From NCBI GenBank assembly GCA_934296355.1, contig CAKRAY010000026.1, forward strand, positions 1 through 13,807: 13,807 nt of DNA, given 5' to 3'. How positions within the stretch are numbered: the first letter of the stretch is position 1; the number at the start of each line of letters is the position of its first letter. Source of the stretch: an uncultured Clostridia bacterium (GTDB lineage Bacteria; Bacillota; Clostridia; Christensenellales; DTU072). A program made the translations under genes and the position numbers. The notes under the pieces are model-generated. The model did no database searches. It saw only the letters and a list, made by a program, of their open reading frames with translations, and was not told the DNA's origin. This document shows, in pieces, positions 1 through 7,203 of the stretch.

Positions 1-489
1 GCCCTCTCTTGCGCCGTCCATTCCTATAAAATAGCCGGTTAGCGAAAGCAAGTCTTCTTCGGTAACGCATTGTAAAAAAAGTTTGCGAGTTAAGGTCGCT
101 AAGCCTACCCACATTTTTTTCAATTCGTATAAAGAAAAACCGAGAAGTCCTTCTACGTTTATTTTCGTTTTATCGCCGATAACCGCGCTTATCGCTCTTT
201 TTTCTTCGTCGGTTTCCATAGAAACGACCGTTCCTAAAAACGAATAAAAATAAACTTTTTCACATTCTGACTGCTCGTAAAATCTTCTTATTGTCGAATA
301 TTTATAGAATTTAATCAGAATTTCGCAAATAAGATCTTTGAACGCTTTCCGTTCCGAATAAAAATTAACCGACGTATATTTCGCGCCCTCGAAAAAAACG
401 AATTCCGCTTCGTATTCTTTAAGAACGTCGCTTATATACGCGTTAATTGCGGAATTTTTTTCGTATTCTATCACAAAACTTTCGTTCAT
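1..489 (-). CDS. YtxC-like protein, 3' end cut off by window edge
   Basis: An open frame of 163 codons runs from an ATG at 489 to the left edge with no stop, so the C-terminal part is missing. The product starts MNESFVIEYEKN and has no signal peptide. A stretch at about residues 112-130 (INVEGLLGFSLYELKKMW) resembles the 'INxEGFxxFRLxxY' pattern I associate with the putative sporulation protein YtxC. The later 'TEEDLLSLTGYFIGM' resembles that family's 'EYxxFIxLLxYFV' segment, in the same order. YtxC itself has no defined biochemical role. The start is uncertain: no good ribosome binding site precedes the ATG, but there is no in-frame upstream ATG before a stop. It lies downstream of the alpha-galactosidase, separated by a terminator, so it is probably transcribed separately. 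The family match rests on remembered motifs and is tentative; that it is a real gene is much surer. Confidence 0.6.
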   Translation of the reverse strand, partial: MNESFVIEYEKNSAINAYISDVLKEYEAEFVFFEGAKYTSVNFYSERKAFKDLICEILIKFYKYSTIRRFYEQSECEKVYFYSFLGTVVSMETDEEKRAISAVIGDKTKINVEGLLGFSLYELKKMWVGLATLTRKLFLQCVTEEDLLSLTGYFIGMDGAREG

Positions 490-547
490 ACGGTAATAGT
501 ATATGTGGTAAGGCGATTATAATTAAACTTTTATTCCCACATTTTTG

Positions 548-574
548 AAAAAAATCACGCCCTTTCAGGCGTGA
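548..574 (-). terminator. Rho-independent terminator of the alpha-galactosidase gene
   Basis: Read on the minus strand, a 7-bp stem (TCACGCC at 568-574, GGCGTGA at 555-561) with a 6-base loop is followed directly by seven T residues (554-548). It begins 26 bases after the alpha-galactosidase stop and separates that gene from the YtxC-like gene. On the plus strand the hairpin lacks a clean T run. Confidence 0.85.
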
Positions 575-600
575 CTTTCAATATTATTTTCTTCTATATT

Positions 601-2304
601 TTATTTGATTTCGGTATGCGAATTCTCGCCCGTATAAACGTCAAAACGGAGTTTCCATACTTTACCGTCCGCTTCGGAATAAGTGATTTCTATTTCGCTC
701 GAAGTGACGTATTCGGCGTCTATAATCTTTCTTTCGGTAGGCTTAAAGAACTTCTTAAGGAGTTCCAAGGTTTCCTCAGAATATCCGCCCACATTGTCGG
801 ATACGAATAGAACGTTTCCGAACGTGTTGTTGATTTCCGCAAGCAATAATTGCTCGTTTCTCGTAAACTTATGCTTGCCGCGTTTATTGAAGAATTCGTC
901 TTTACCGGTAAGGTCGCGTTCTCTCAAATAGAACACGTCGGGGTCGTTACCGAATATTCTGCCGTTAAGATGTCTTCTGAATATAGTATTGTTGATTGCG
1001 TTTTTTGCGCTCGGCAATTCTCGATTCAACATTTTATTATAGAAAGGCTCTCTATAAGTGGGAGCGACGTCGCAAGAGATTCTACAAAAATCCACGTAAC
1101 CGAAAGCGGGGAACAGCGGTACGCCGCATCCTAAGATAATTTTATCGCCCACGCACTCTCTTAAGAATTCCATAGCGTCGTACATCAATTCTCCTCTCGA
1201 TTTATTGTTTCGCGGATGACGGCAAGCGCTATATAGAAAATCGAGTTTTACCATATCGAATCCCCACTCGTTAAGCACTCTGTTAAAGAAACCTTTTATG
1301 TATTCTCTTACTTCGGGATTGTAAATATCGAACGTATAACCGCCGCCCCAACCGATAACGCCTATTTCTCTTTTGGGTAAGCGCGGACAACGGATAAACC
1401 AATCTTTATGCTCTTTGGCGACGACGGAAGTTTTAGCGGCGTTAAGAGGCGCGAGCCATAACCCCGCCTTATAACCCTTCGCGTGTGTGGCGTCAACTAT
1501 ATTCTTCATCTTACCGGGGAACTTTTCGTTAGCGTACCAGTCGCCCACTTTGCTTTGGAATCCGTCGTCAATTTGGAATACGTTAGCGGCGTCTCCGACT
1601 CTCGCAAGTCCCTCTAAATCTCTCATAATCTGATTTTCCGAAATGCCGCCGTAATAATTATACCAAGAAGTATAACCCGACATGTGGTCGAAACGCGGTT
1701 TGGGAAAGGCGAGTTTTGCAAAATAATCGTCGAAAACTTCGTCGTATCCGCCTTTACTCTCGTACAATTCGAACAAAACGTACTCCTTATCCGTAGTAAC
1801 GCCTTCGACGTCTTTCTGTATTCTTAAAGTATCGCAATTCATATCAACGTGGAATATCGTATAACCCGTTCTTTCGTTAAGAGAACCAAGCAAAGTTACG
1901 TTTCCGCTCGAATTAACGTAAGTATACGAATAACTGTGGAAGACACCCGGTTTTTTTGAATACTTTTGAAAATCGTAATCTCCGAAAAGAGCGGTAAACG
2001 GTCTGACGGGATAAACCGCACCCAAGGATCGCAAGCCGCGTTGAACGTCGCTCGCCTTGTACTCTCTCGTCGTCGTCCAAGACTGATATCCGTTCGCAAA
2101 CACTCTATCGTTTTTCAGAAATCCGAAATGCTCGACAAGATAAGCGTTAATAAAGGAAATCGATTTTTTAGGACGAATCGTGACCTGAAAAACATCGTCG
2201 CTTTTTACCGCTTCGACTTTATAATCGTCGTTTTCTAAACCCTCCGCGCACTTTTTATTCGCGCCTAATTTATATTCCAAAATAAATTTTACGTTTTCAA
2301 ACAT
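601..2304 (-). CDS. Alpha-galactosidase, glycoside hydrolase family 36
   Basis: A 567-residue enzyme of glycoside hydrolase clan D, family 36, which removes terminal alpha-linked galactose from oligosaccharides such as melibiose and raffinose. Visible motifs, numbered from the chosen start: GYTSWYNYY (about 210-218), QIDDGFQ (244-250), GLWLAPLNA (281-289), VKLDF with the expected nucleophile Asp at about 355, and CRISCDVAP with the expected acid/base Asp at about 412, then NDPDVFYLR. The N-terminal 200 residues fit the family's beta-sandwich domain. There is no signal peptide, so it should act in the cytoplasm on imported sugars; no transporter lies in the window. The frame extends upstream to an ATG at 2340, but the ATG at 2304 is preceded by GGGAGGG at a good distance and the upstream one has no such site. 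It has its own promoter and terminator. Exact substrate within the family is not determined. Confidence 0.9.
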   Translation of the reverse strand: MFENVKFILEYKLGANKKCAEGLENDDYKVEAVKSDDVFQVTIRPKKSISFINAYLVEHFGFLKNDRVFANGYQSWTTTREYKASDVQRGLRSLGAVYPVRPFTALFGDYDFQKYSKKPGVFHSYSYTYVNSSGNVTLLGSLNERTGYTIFHVDMNCDTLRIQKDVEGVTTDKEYVLFELYESKGGYDEVFDDYFAKLAFPKPRFDHMSGYTSWYNYYGGISENQIMRDLEGLARVGDAANVFQIDDGFQSKVGDWYANEKFPGKMKNIVDATHAKGYKAGLWLAPLNAAKTSVVAKEHKDWFIRCPRLPKREIGVIGWGGGYTFDIYNPEVREYIKGFFNRVLNEWGFDMVKLDFLYSACRHPRNNKSRGELMYDAMEFLRECVGDKIILGCGVPLFPAFGYVDFCRISCDVAPTYREPFYNKMLNRELPSAKNAINNTIFRRHLNGRIFGNDPDVFYLRERDLTGKDEFFNKRGKHKFTRNEQLLLAEINNTFGNVLFVSDNVGGYSEETLELLKKFFKPTERKIIDAEYVTSSEIEITYSEADGKVWKLRFDVYTGENSHTEIK

Positions 2305-2380
2305 TGCTTCTAACCCTCCCGTTTTTACCGAAAACGTCATGCGTAACGCACAGACGATTCGTTTTTTATATTATAATCGC

Positions 2381-2409
2381 ATTATACCATAATTATTGCC
2401 GTTTGACAA
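2381..2409 (-). promoter_or_regulatory. Sigma-A promoter of the alpha-galactosidase gene
   Basis: On the minus strand TTGTCA (2409-2404) is followed after 17 bases by TATAAT (2386-2381), with TGG immediately before the -10 giving an extended -10 element. Transcription should start near 2374, about 70 bases before the chosen ATG at 2304. This is a near-consensus site. I see no obvious operator or catabolite-repression (cre) box next to it. Confidence 0.8.
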
Positions 2410-2548
2410 GAGGGAATAAAGTAAATCGGTTATATTCGAAAGAAAGGGTTATTTGTAGCGTGAGATACCTTTATGCTGTATTTTTACTTTTTGGCTTTTT
2501 GTTTTCCAACAGAAAAGTTACAACAAACCAACAAAGAGTTTTTATTTA

Positions 2549-2577
2549 TTGCATTACGTCGATAAAAAATGTATAAT
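2549..2577 (+). promoter_or_regulatory. Sigma-A promoter of the coaX-hom operon
   Basis: TTGCAT (2549-2554), a 17-base spacer and TATAAT (2572-2577). Transcription should start near 2584, giving a short leader of about 30 bases to the coaX ATG. That leaves no room for a riboswitch or attenuator. Confidence 0.72.
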
Positions 2578-2612
2578 AATAAAAATAATATTTAAGGAAA
2601 CGAATTAAAACA

Positions 2613-3386
2613 ATGATTTTACTTATTGACGTCGGTAATACAAATATCAAAATCGGTTTGTCCGACGGAAAACAAACGGTTAACACTTGGCGTATCGCCA
2701 CCGACACAGCGAGGACCGCAGACGAAACAGGCATGATTCTTTTTGACCTACTTCGACAGTCGGGAAGAAATTTTCGCGATATAAACGGCGTAATTATAAG
2801 TAGCGTCGTGCCTAATATTAACTACACGCTCGAACACATGTGTTCTTATTATCTCGGGATAAAGCCCATAATGGTTTCCTCAAAACTTAATCTCGGAAAA
2901 ATCACGATAGATTATCCCGGAAACGAAATAGGCAGCGACAGACTGGTAAACGCCGTCGCCGGATTCGAAAACTACGGCGGACCGATAATCACCGTAGACT
3001 TCGGTACCGCTACCACATTCGGCGTAATAGATAATAGCGGCGTTTTGCAAGGCGGTTTGATTGCGCCCGGAATTAAATCGAGCGCGGAAAGTCTTGTCAA
3101 TACCGCGTCTAAGCTACCGCGTATCGAACTAATAAAGCCCGCCAACGTTATCGGCAAAAACACGGTGGAAAATATGCAAGCGGGTATAATTTACGGTTTT
3201 GCGGGATTAGTCGAATATATTATCAAGAAAATTAAATCTCAACCCGGCTTCGAGAACGCAAAAGTTATCGCGACCGGCGGTATGAGCCAACTAATTACCA
3301 ACATAAGCGACTGCATCGACGTCGTTGACAGAGCGCTTTCCTTAAAAGGCTTACAAATAATCTACAAACTTAACAAAAGACAATAA
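2613..3386 (+). CDS. coaX: Type III pantothenate kinase
   Basis: Phosphorylates pantothenate to 4'-phosphopantothenate with ATP, the first step of coenzyme A synthesis, in the cytoplasm. The 257-residue length is normal for CoaX. Family marks in order: the N-terminal phosphate-binding loop IDVGNTNIK (residues 5-13), GSDR at 107-110 with the presumed catalytic Asp109, TVDFGTATTFGVI from about 127, GGLIAPGI at 147-154, and ATGG at 220-223. These separate it from type I (P-loop) and type II kinases; the type III enzymes are members of the ASKHA fold and are not feedback-inhibited by CoA. The ATG is preceded by AAGGAAA at 2594-2600, slightly further upstream than usual. It is first in an operon with hom, 22 bases downstream. 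Confidence 0.96.
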   Translation: MILLIDVGNTNIKIGLSDGKQTVNTWRIATDTARTADETGMILFDLLRQSGRNFRDINGVIISSVVPNINYTLEHMCSYYLGIKPIMVSSKLNLGKITIDYPGNEIGSDRLVNAVAGFENYGGPIITVDFGTATTFGVIDNSGVLQGGLIAPGIKSSAESLVNTASKLPRIELIKPANVIGKNTVENMQAGIIYGFAGLVEYIIKKIKSQPGFENAKVIATGGMSQLITNISDCIDVVDRALSLKGLQIIYKLNKRQ

Positions 3387-3408
3387 TCGCGCAAGGAGAA
3401 CTGAAATA

Positions 3409-4683
3409 ATGAAAAAAATCGGCATAGCGCTTCTCGGTTTGGGAACCGTGGGCGGCGGAACTTATCGCATACTGAAAAACAATCGGGAAAGCATCAAAAA
3501 ACACGACGGCGTGGAGATAACGGTAAATCACATTATCGAACGTAACGTCGATAAAGCAGTTGCGCTGGGTATCGACCCCGCAATAGTAAGCACCGACATC
3601 GACAGAGTAGTCAACGACGAAAACACACAAATCGTCGCTGAGTTCTTCGGCGGAATCGAACCCGCAAAAACATATCTTATCAAATGTTTATTGTCGGGCA
3701 AAAGCGTAGTTACCGCAAACAAAGAACTTTTCTCTAAATACTGGCCCGAACTCGAAGCGGCGGCGAAAAAAGGAAAAGCGGGTTTATACTTCGAAGCGAG
3801 TTGCGTCGGCGGCGTTCCCGTAATACGGACATTAACGCAAAGCATGCAAGGTAATAATATTCTCTCTTTAATGGGTATCGTCAACGGTACGACTAACTAC
3901 ATTCTTTCCAAAATGTCGGACGACGGCTTAGAATACGCCGACGCGTTAAAGGAAGCCCAAGCGCTCGGATATGCGGAAGCGAACCCCTCCGCCGACGTAG
4001 ACGGATACGACAGCACTTATAAATTAAGTATTCTTTCAAGCCTTGCTTTTCATAAAAAAGTACCCATCGACAAGATATCCCGCGAAGGAATATCGAGCGT
4101 TGCCAAAATGGATATCGAATACGGAAAAAAACTCGGATTCACGCTGAAACTTCTCGCAATCGCAAAACAAATCGACGGTAAAATCGAAGCGAGAGTTCAT
4201 CCTGCATTTATTTCCGACTCGCATCCCCTCGCCTCCGTAAAAGGAAGTTTTAACGCGGTTTTCATTAAAGGCGACAACGTGGGCGATATTATGCTTTACG
4301 GCAGAGGCGCGGGCGACCTTCCCACGGGAAGCGCGATCGTAAGCGACGTCGTATTCGCTTCCAAACAACGTAAGCATCAGTACGCTTCTTTCAAAAATGT
4401 AAACGAAGTAAGCGATAAAGGCTTCACTACGAACTATAAATGCAAGTATTACGTCAGAATGAACGTAAAAGACGAAGCGGGCGCGCTGGCAAAAATAAGC
4501 GCGATTTTCGCAAAATATAACGTGAGTATTCACACGATGGAACAAGTGAATTTCGATCGCGACGCGACCATCATATTCCTCACGCACGAAACTTATGAAA
4601 AGGACGTCGCAGAATCGATTTACGCGATTAAAAATCTTCCTTGCGTAAATAAGGTCGATTCCGTTATAAAAGTCGAAGGATAA
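3409..4683 (+). CDS. hom: Homoserine dehydrogenase with C-terminal ACT domain
   Basis: Reduces aspartate 4-semialdehyde to homoserine with NAD(P)H, the branch point to threonine and methionine. The 424 residues hold an N-terminal nucleotide-binding domain with GLGTVGGG (10-17), the TANKEL segment with the conserved lysine at about 105, and FEASCVGGVPVIR (128-140). The catalytic domain follows, with GIVNGTTNYILS (156-167), GYAEANPSADVDG (187-199), a conserved lysine at about 205, and GRGAG (298-302). A C-terminal ACT domain from about 347 to 418 begins YYVRMNVKDEAGALAKI; in this family it usually senses threonine for feedback inhibition. No aspartokinase is fused. AAGGAGA lies just upstream of the ATG. 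It follows coaX by 22 bases, so the two are co-transcribed. No thrB or thrC follows, since the convergent palindrome comes next. Confidence 0.96.
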   Translation: MKKIGIALLGLGTVGGGTYRILKNNRESIKKHDGVEITVNHIIERNVDKAVALGIDPAIVSTDIDRVVNDENTQIVAEFFGGIEPAKTYLIKCLLSGKSVVTANKELFSKYWPELEAAAKKGKAGLYFEASCVGGVPVIRTLTQSMQGNNILSLMGIVNGTTNYILSKMSDDGLEYADALKEAQALGYAEANPSADVDGYDSTYKLSILSSLAFHKKVPIDKISREGISSVAKMDIEYGKKLGFTLKLLAIAKQIDGKIEARVHPAFISDSHPLASVKGSFNAVFIKGDNVGDIMLYGRGAGDLPTGSAIVSDVVFASKQRKHQYASFKNVNEVSDKGFTTNYKCKYYVRMNVKDEAGALAKISAIFAKYNVSIHTMEQVNFDRDATIIFLTHETYEKDVAESIYAIKNLPCVNKVDSVIKVEG

Positions 4684-4705
4684 TCGGACAAAATTTATAC
4701 GTTAT

Positions 4706-4743
4706 AAAAATATACGCGGCGCGTTAATTAACGCGTCGCGTAT
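4706..4743 (-). terminator. Palindromic terminator between convergent hom and nitroreductase
   Basis: A 32-base near-perfect palindrome at 4712-4743 (arms of 16, one mismatched position) starts 28 bases after the hom stop and 27 bases beyond the nitroreductase stop. On the minus strand it is followed by TATTTTT (4712-4706), a usable U tract, although the mismatch is an A-C there. On the plus strand the mismatch becomes a G-U wobble, so the RNA stem is continuous, but the downstream TTCATATT is a poor tail. It probably ends the minus transcript and may block the plus transcript as well. Confidence 0.7.
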
Positions 4744-4770
4744 TCATATTCCGACGATTGTTTCTACGAT

Positions 4771-5292
4771 TTACACATAATGCACGTAGCCGTCTTTTCT
4801 TTTCGCCGCCTCTACAAGAGGTCCTGATGGATAGCCGAGCGCAATAGAACCGACTCCGCGTAAAGTTTCGGGCAAATTCCATTCGCGTAGAAGTTTTTTA
4901 CCTTGTTCGCTATCGAAAATTTCGCGTTCTCTATGCACCCAAACGGATCCGAGTCCCAAGGAAGAAGCGGCGAGCATCATGTTTTCCAAAACGCAACTTC
5001 CGTCTTCTATAAACGTTCTTGCAGTTCCTTCGGCAAGCACAAGGATAATCACGGGCGCGCCGTAGTAAGGGTCGACGTCCTTTCCTATAATCGCCGCGTT
5101 TAATTCGGCAATTTGATTACGTATTTTTGCGGAGGTGACGGCAACTATTACCGGGGACTGTCTTCCGCCGCCCGTGGGAGCGTACGTGCCGGCTTCGAGT
5201 ACGGCGTCAAGCAATTCGCTCGGTACGGCGTCGGGCTTATAAGCGCGTACGCTTCTTCTCGATTTAATCGTTTTCAAAACATCGTTTTCCAT
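4771..5292 (-). CDS. Nitroreductase family flavoprotein
   Basis: A compact 173-residue member of the FMN-dependent nitroreductase family, whose members use NAD(P)H to reduce nitro groups, quinones or other electrophiles; the true substrate cannot be read from the sequence. The N-terminal SRRSVRAYKP (11-20) is the typical FMN-phosphate-contacting start. TYAPTGGGRQSP (36-47), DGSCVLENMMLAASSLGLGSVW (the central helix, ending at about 118) and ALGYP near 151-155 complete the pattern. It is at the short end of the family, with no ferredoxin domain. A perfect AAAGGAGGT precedes the ATG. It starts 35 bases after the stop of the SGNH lipoprotein, with no terminator or clear promoter between, so it is likely the second gene of that transcript. 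Confidence 0.9.
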   Translation of the reverse strand: MENDVLKTIKSRRSVRAYKPDAVPSELLDAVLEAGTYAPTGGGRQSPVIVAVTSAKIRNQIAELNAAIIGKDVDPYYGAPVIILVLAEGTARTFIEDGSCVLENMMLAASSLGLGSVWVHREREIFDSEQGKKLLREWNLPETLRGVGSIALGYPSGPLVEAAKRKDGYVHYV

Positions 5293-5327
5293 ATTAAAAA
5301 CCTCCTTTAATTAATGAAGTTGTTTTT

Positions 5328-7022
5328 TTACTTTTTCTTACATACCACGTTAAGAAACAAAAGTTCGTTCCTTATGTTTAGGTACTGTTCTCCGTCTTTT
5401 TCATATAAGGTGAAAATCAAAAACGGATCGCTGTTTTTCGTATATTCTCCGACGTATGCGGCGGTAAACGGTTCTTCTTGCGTGTCCGAATCGAGCGTTT
5501 TCAGCGTATAATGTCCGCGGAAACCGAATTTCACTTCGGTAGGTAAAACCATAGTATCGGGCAAGTAACCGTCTTCTTTTATCGAGTCGGTTATCGCTTT
5601 TATCTGCTCCGACTCGAAGTTGAAACCTTGTATTTCGAGTCCCAAGCCCGTATTAAACACTTCAAATAGGTTTTGTAAATCTCTCATACTCGCGCCGGGG
5701 AAAAGTTCTGTTATGTAAGGTTGAACCATATCGACGTTTATTTCGCTGAAATCTATCAAACCGAGCGTTCCCATAGCAATGGCAAAAACCGCCGCCTTCC
5801 ATACCTTCTCGTTGGGAACAAGCGTTATCTCAACCGAGCCGTCGCTACCTAAAACTACCTTCGTTTTTTCTTTATCTATTAAAGGAAGCATTGAACCGCC
5901 GTTAAGGAACACGATATTGCCTTCTTCCATTTCGTACTCCGCGGTTTCCGCTAAAAACACGTCGCCCTTTTTCGGTGTGGTATTGTCTACCTTATCTAAG
6001 TATACGGGCGTTACGCCGTATATCGCGTCAAAATACGCGTCGTTTACTTGGTCTATATCCTTCGCTTTTTTTATTTTCTTCGTTAATTCTTTTACGTTTA
6101 CCTCGGTATCCGAATATAGTTTTTTCGCTTGAGCAATCCTAAGATTTTTGTAGTTTTTCAAAACCGATTTTTCATCCGAATAGCCGAGTTCTTCAAAAAC
6201 TTTCTCGTACTCGGAGAAAATAACCGCGTGTCCTTCGTCCGAAGGATGGATGCTGTCTTTGTATATCAAACGCTCTAATTTTTTCGAGTCTTGCGAGTTC
6301 AACTCGTCGAAACGTTTATTAACGTCCACTATGCGAAAAGCGCCCGGGTGCTCTTCGAGATAATCGTACAACACGCCGTTAAGTTTATCTATAAGCGTTT
6401 TACCGAGCGCATAGATGTCCGCGCCCTCTTTATTATACTTTTCTTTGAGAATTCTTTTGGTTTTTTCACTCAACAACGTGCTTTCGGGAAAAACGGGGTT
6501 ATATACCGTTTGAATAAGAAGTTCGGCGTCGGGGTTCAATTCTTTCAGTCTTGCGATTATGGCGTTAATATTCTTCGACGACTCTTTAAGCGTTTCTTCC
6601 GCCTCCTCAAAATCGTTTTCTACAGCCGCCAAAACTTTTTTACTCAGTCCGTTTTGCAAAAAATCGTTGCCGAGAATGGAAACCATTATTACGTCCGCCC
6701 TTTTAAGCAAGGTAATATGCCTATATGCCGTATCGTCTTTTTCTTGCGATATATATTTCAACAAATGACTTGTTTGGTATCCCGAAACTGCTCTATTGTT
6801 ATACGTAAAGCCGTTTACTTGTCCGAGAACGCTGAAATATCCGTAGTTTTCTCTTTCGGTTATCGGCGACGGCCCCAACACCGCTTCGGCAATGGAATCG
6901 CCTATTATTACTATTCTCGTATCGGAATTATCTTCATTGTTGCACGAAGAAAGCGCGAGCAACGTAAGAACGATAACGGCAATCGTCATAACTGCGATTG
7001 CAAATTTCCTTTTACCCTTCAT
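5328..7022 (-). CDS. SGNH/GDSL-type hydrolase lipoprotein with unidentified C-terminal half
   Basis: A predicted lipoprotein of 564 residues. Residues 1-26 form a lipoprotein signal peptide ending LALSSC, with Cys27 the expected lipidated residue, so it sits on the outer face of the membrane. The next 240 residues carry the SGNH blocks: GDSIAE with Ser43 (block I), AVSGYQT with Gly81 (block II), LGNDFL with Asn119 (block III), and DSIHPSDEGH with Asp256 and His259 (block V). All four defining residues are present, so it is probably an active esterase, lipase or acetylxylan/peptidoglycan-type deacylase; the substrate is unknown. A lysine-rich, probably helical linker (about 290-330) leads to residues 350-564, which I cannot match to a family: beta-strand-like stretches around a hydrophobic segment near 407-424. 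GGAGGA precedes the ATG. The gene has its own promoter and likely drives the nitroreductase. Confidence 0.87.
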   Translation of the reverse strand: MKGKRKFAIAVMTIAVIVLTLLALSSCNNEDNSDTRIVIIGDSIAEAVLGPSPITERENYGYFSVLGQVNGFTYNNRAVSGYQTSHLLKYISQEKDDTAYRHITLLKRADVIMVSILGNDFLQNGLSKKVLAAVENDFEEAEETLKESSKNINAIIARLKELNPDAELLIQTVYNPVFPESTLLSEKTKRILKEKYNKEGADIYALGKTLIDKLNGVLYDYLEEHPGAFRIVDVNKRFDELNSQDSKKLERLIYKDSIHPSDEGHAVIFSEYEKVFEELGYSDEKSVLKNYKNLRIAQAKKLYSDTEVNVKELTKKIKKAKDIDQVNDAYFDAIYGVTPVYLDKVDNTTPKKGDVFLAETAEYEMEEGNIVFLNGGSMLPLIDKEKTKVVLGSDGSVEITLVPNEKVWKAAVFAIAMGTLGLIDFSEINVDMVQPYITELFPGASMRDLQNLFEVFNTGLGLEIQGFNFESEQIKAITDSIKEDGYLPDTMVLPTEVKFGFRGHYTLKTLDSDTQEEPFTAAYVGEYTKNSDPFLIFTLYEKDGEQYLNIRNELLFLNVVCKKK

Positions 7023-7064
7023 TATTATGGAATCCTCCGAAAAGCACTATATTCTACACTAATA

Positions 7065-7093
7065 ATTCTAAATCATGTATCGCGTTTTGTAAA
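7065..7093 (-). promoter_or_regulatory. Sigma-A promoter of the SGNH lipoprotein-nitroreductase unit
   Basis: On the minus strand TTTACA (7093-7088), a 17-base spacer and TAGAAT (7070-7065). The start of transcription would be near 7058, about 35 bases before the ATG at 7022. A second TAGAAT at 7056-7051 lacks a matching -35 and is less likely. Confidence 0.7.
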
Positions 7094-7140
7094 TAGGGAA
7101 TCGACTTAGACACGGGAAATAAGTTCGCCGCGTTTCGGTA

Positions 7141-7169
7141 TTGAATTTCTTCACGATAAATAGTATAAT
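7141..7169 (+). promoter_or_regulatory. Sigma-A promoter of the DUF2804 gene
   Basis: TTGAAT (7141-7146), a 17-base spacer and TATAAT (7164-7169), with transcription starting near 7176 and a leader of about 28 bases. It is back-to-back with the lipoprotein promoter: the two -35 elements are 47 bases apart (7094-7140), close enough for one regulator to affect both. Confidence 0.78.
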
Positions 7170-7203
7170 TTAATAGAGTAAATAAAATAACACGGAGGAA
7201 ACG

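Larger units (their letters stand above)
2305..2612. other. Divergent intergenic region between alpha-galactosidase and coaX
   Basis: This 308-base gene-free stretch holds the alpha-galactosidase leader and promoter on the left and the coaX promoter and leader on the right. The middle (about 2410-2548) is AT-rich and I cannot assign it. It contains no convincing hairpin, operator-like inverted repeat or riboswitch core. A 30-codon plus-strand frame from 2473 to 2565 lacks a ribosome binding site and runs into the coaX -35 region, so I do not call it a gene. Confidence 0.6.

Noticed and set aside
2305..2340. In-frame N-terminal extension of the alpha-galactosidase to an ATG at 2340
   Set aside because: The upstream ATG has no ribosome binding site. 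The ATG at 2304 has GGGAGGG at the right distance, and that motif lies inside the would-be extension.
2403..2436. TTGACA on the plus strand as a second coaX promoter
   Set aside because: The nearest -10-like element (TATATT at 2431) is 22 bases away, too far. TTGACA here is also the overlap with the opposite-strand -35 of the alpha-galactosidase promoter.
2473..2565. A 30-codon plus-strand frame starting MLYFYFLAFCF
   Set aside because: No ribosome binding site, it runs into the coaX promoter, and its composition just reflects AT-rich DNA.
4036..4587. Long minus-strand open frame inside hom
   Set aside because: It lies wholly within a well-conserved homoserine dehydrogenase. Its product has no family resemblance and is explained by codon bias on the opposite strand.
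6291..7109. Plus-strand open frame of about 270 codons opposite the SGNH lipoprotein
   Set aside because: The minus strand encodes a signal peptide, a lipobox and all SGNH blocks here. The plus-strand product is compositionally odd and lacks a ribosome binding site.
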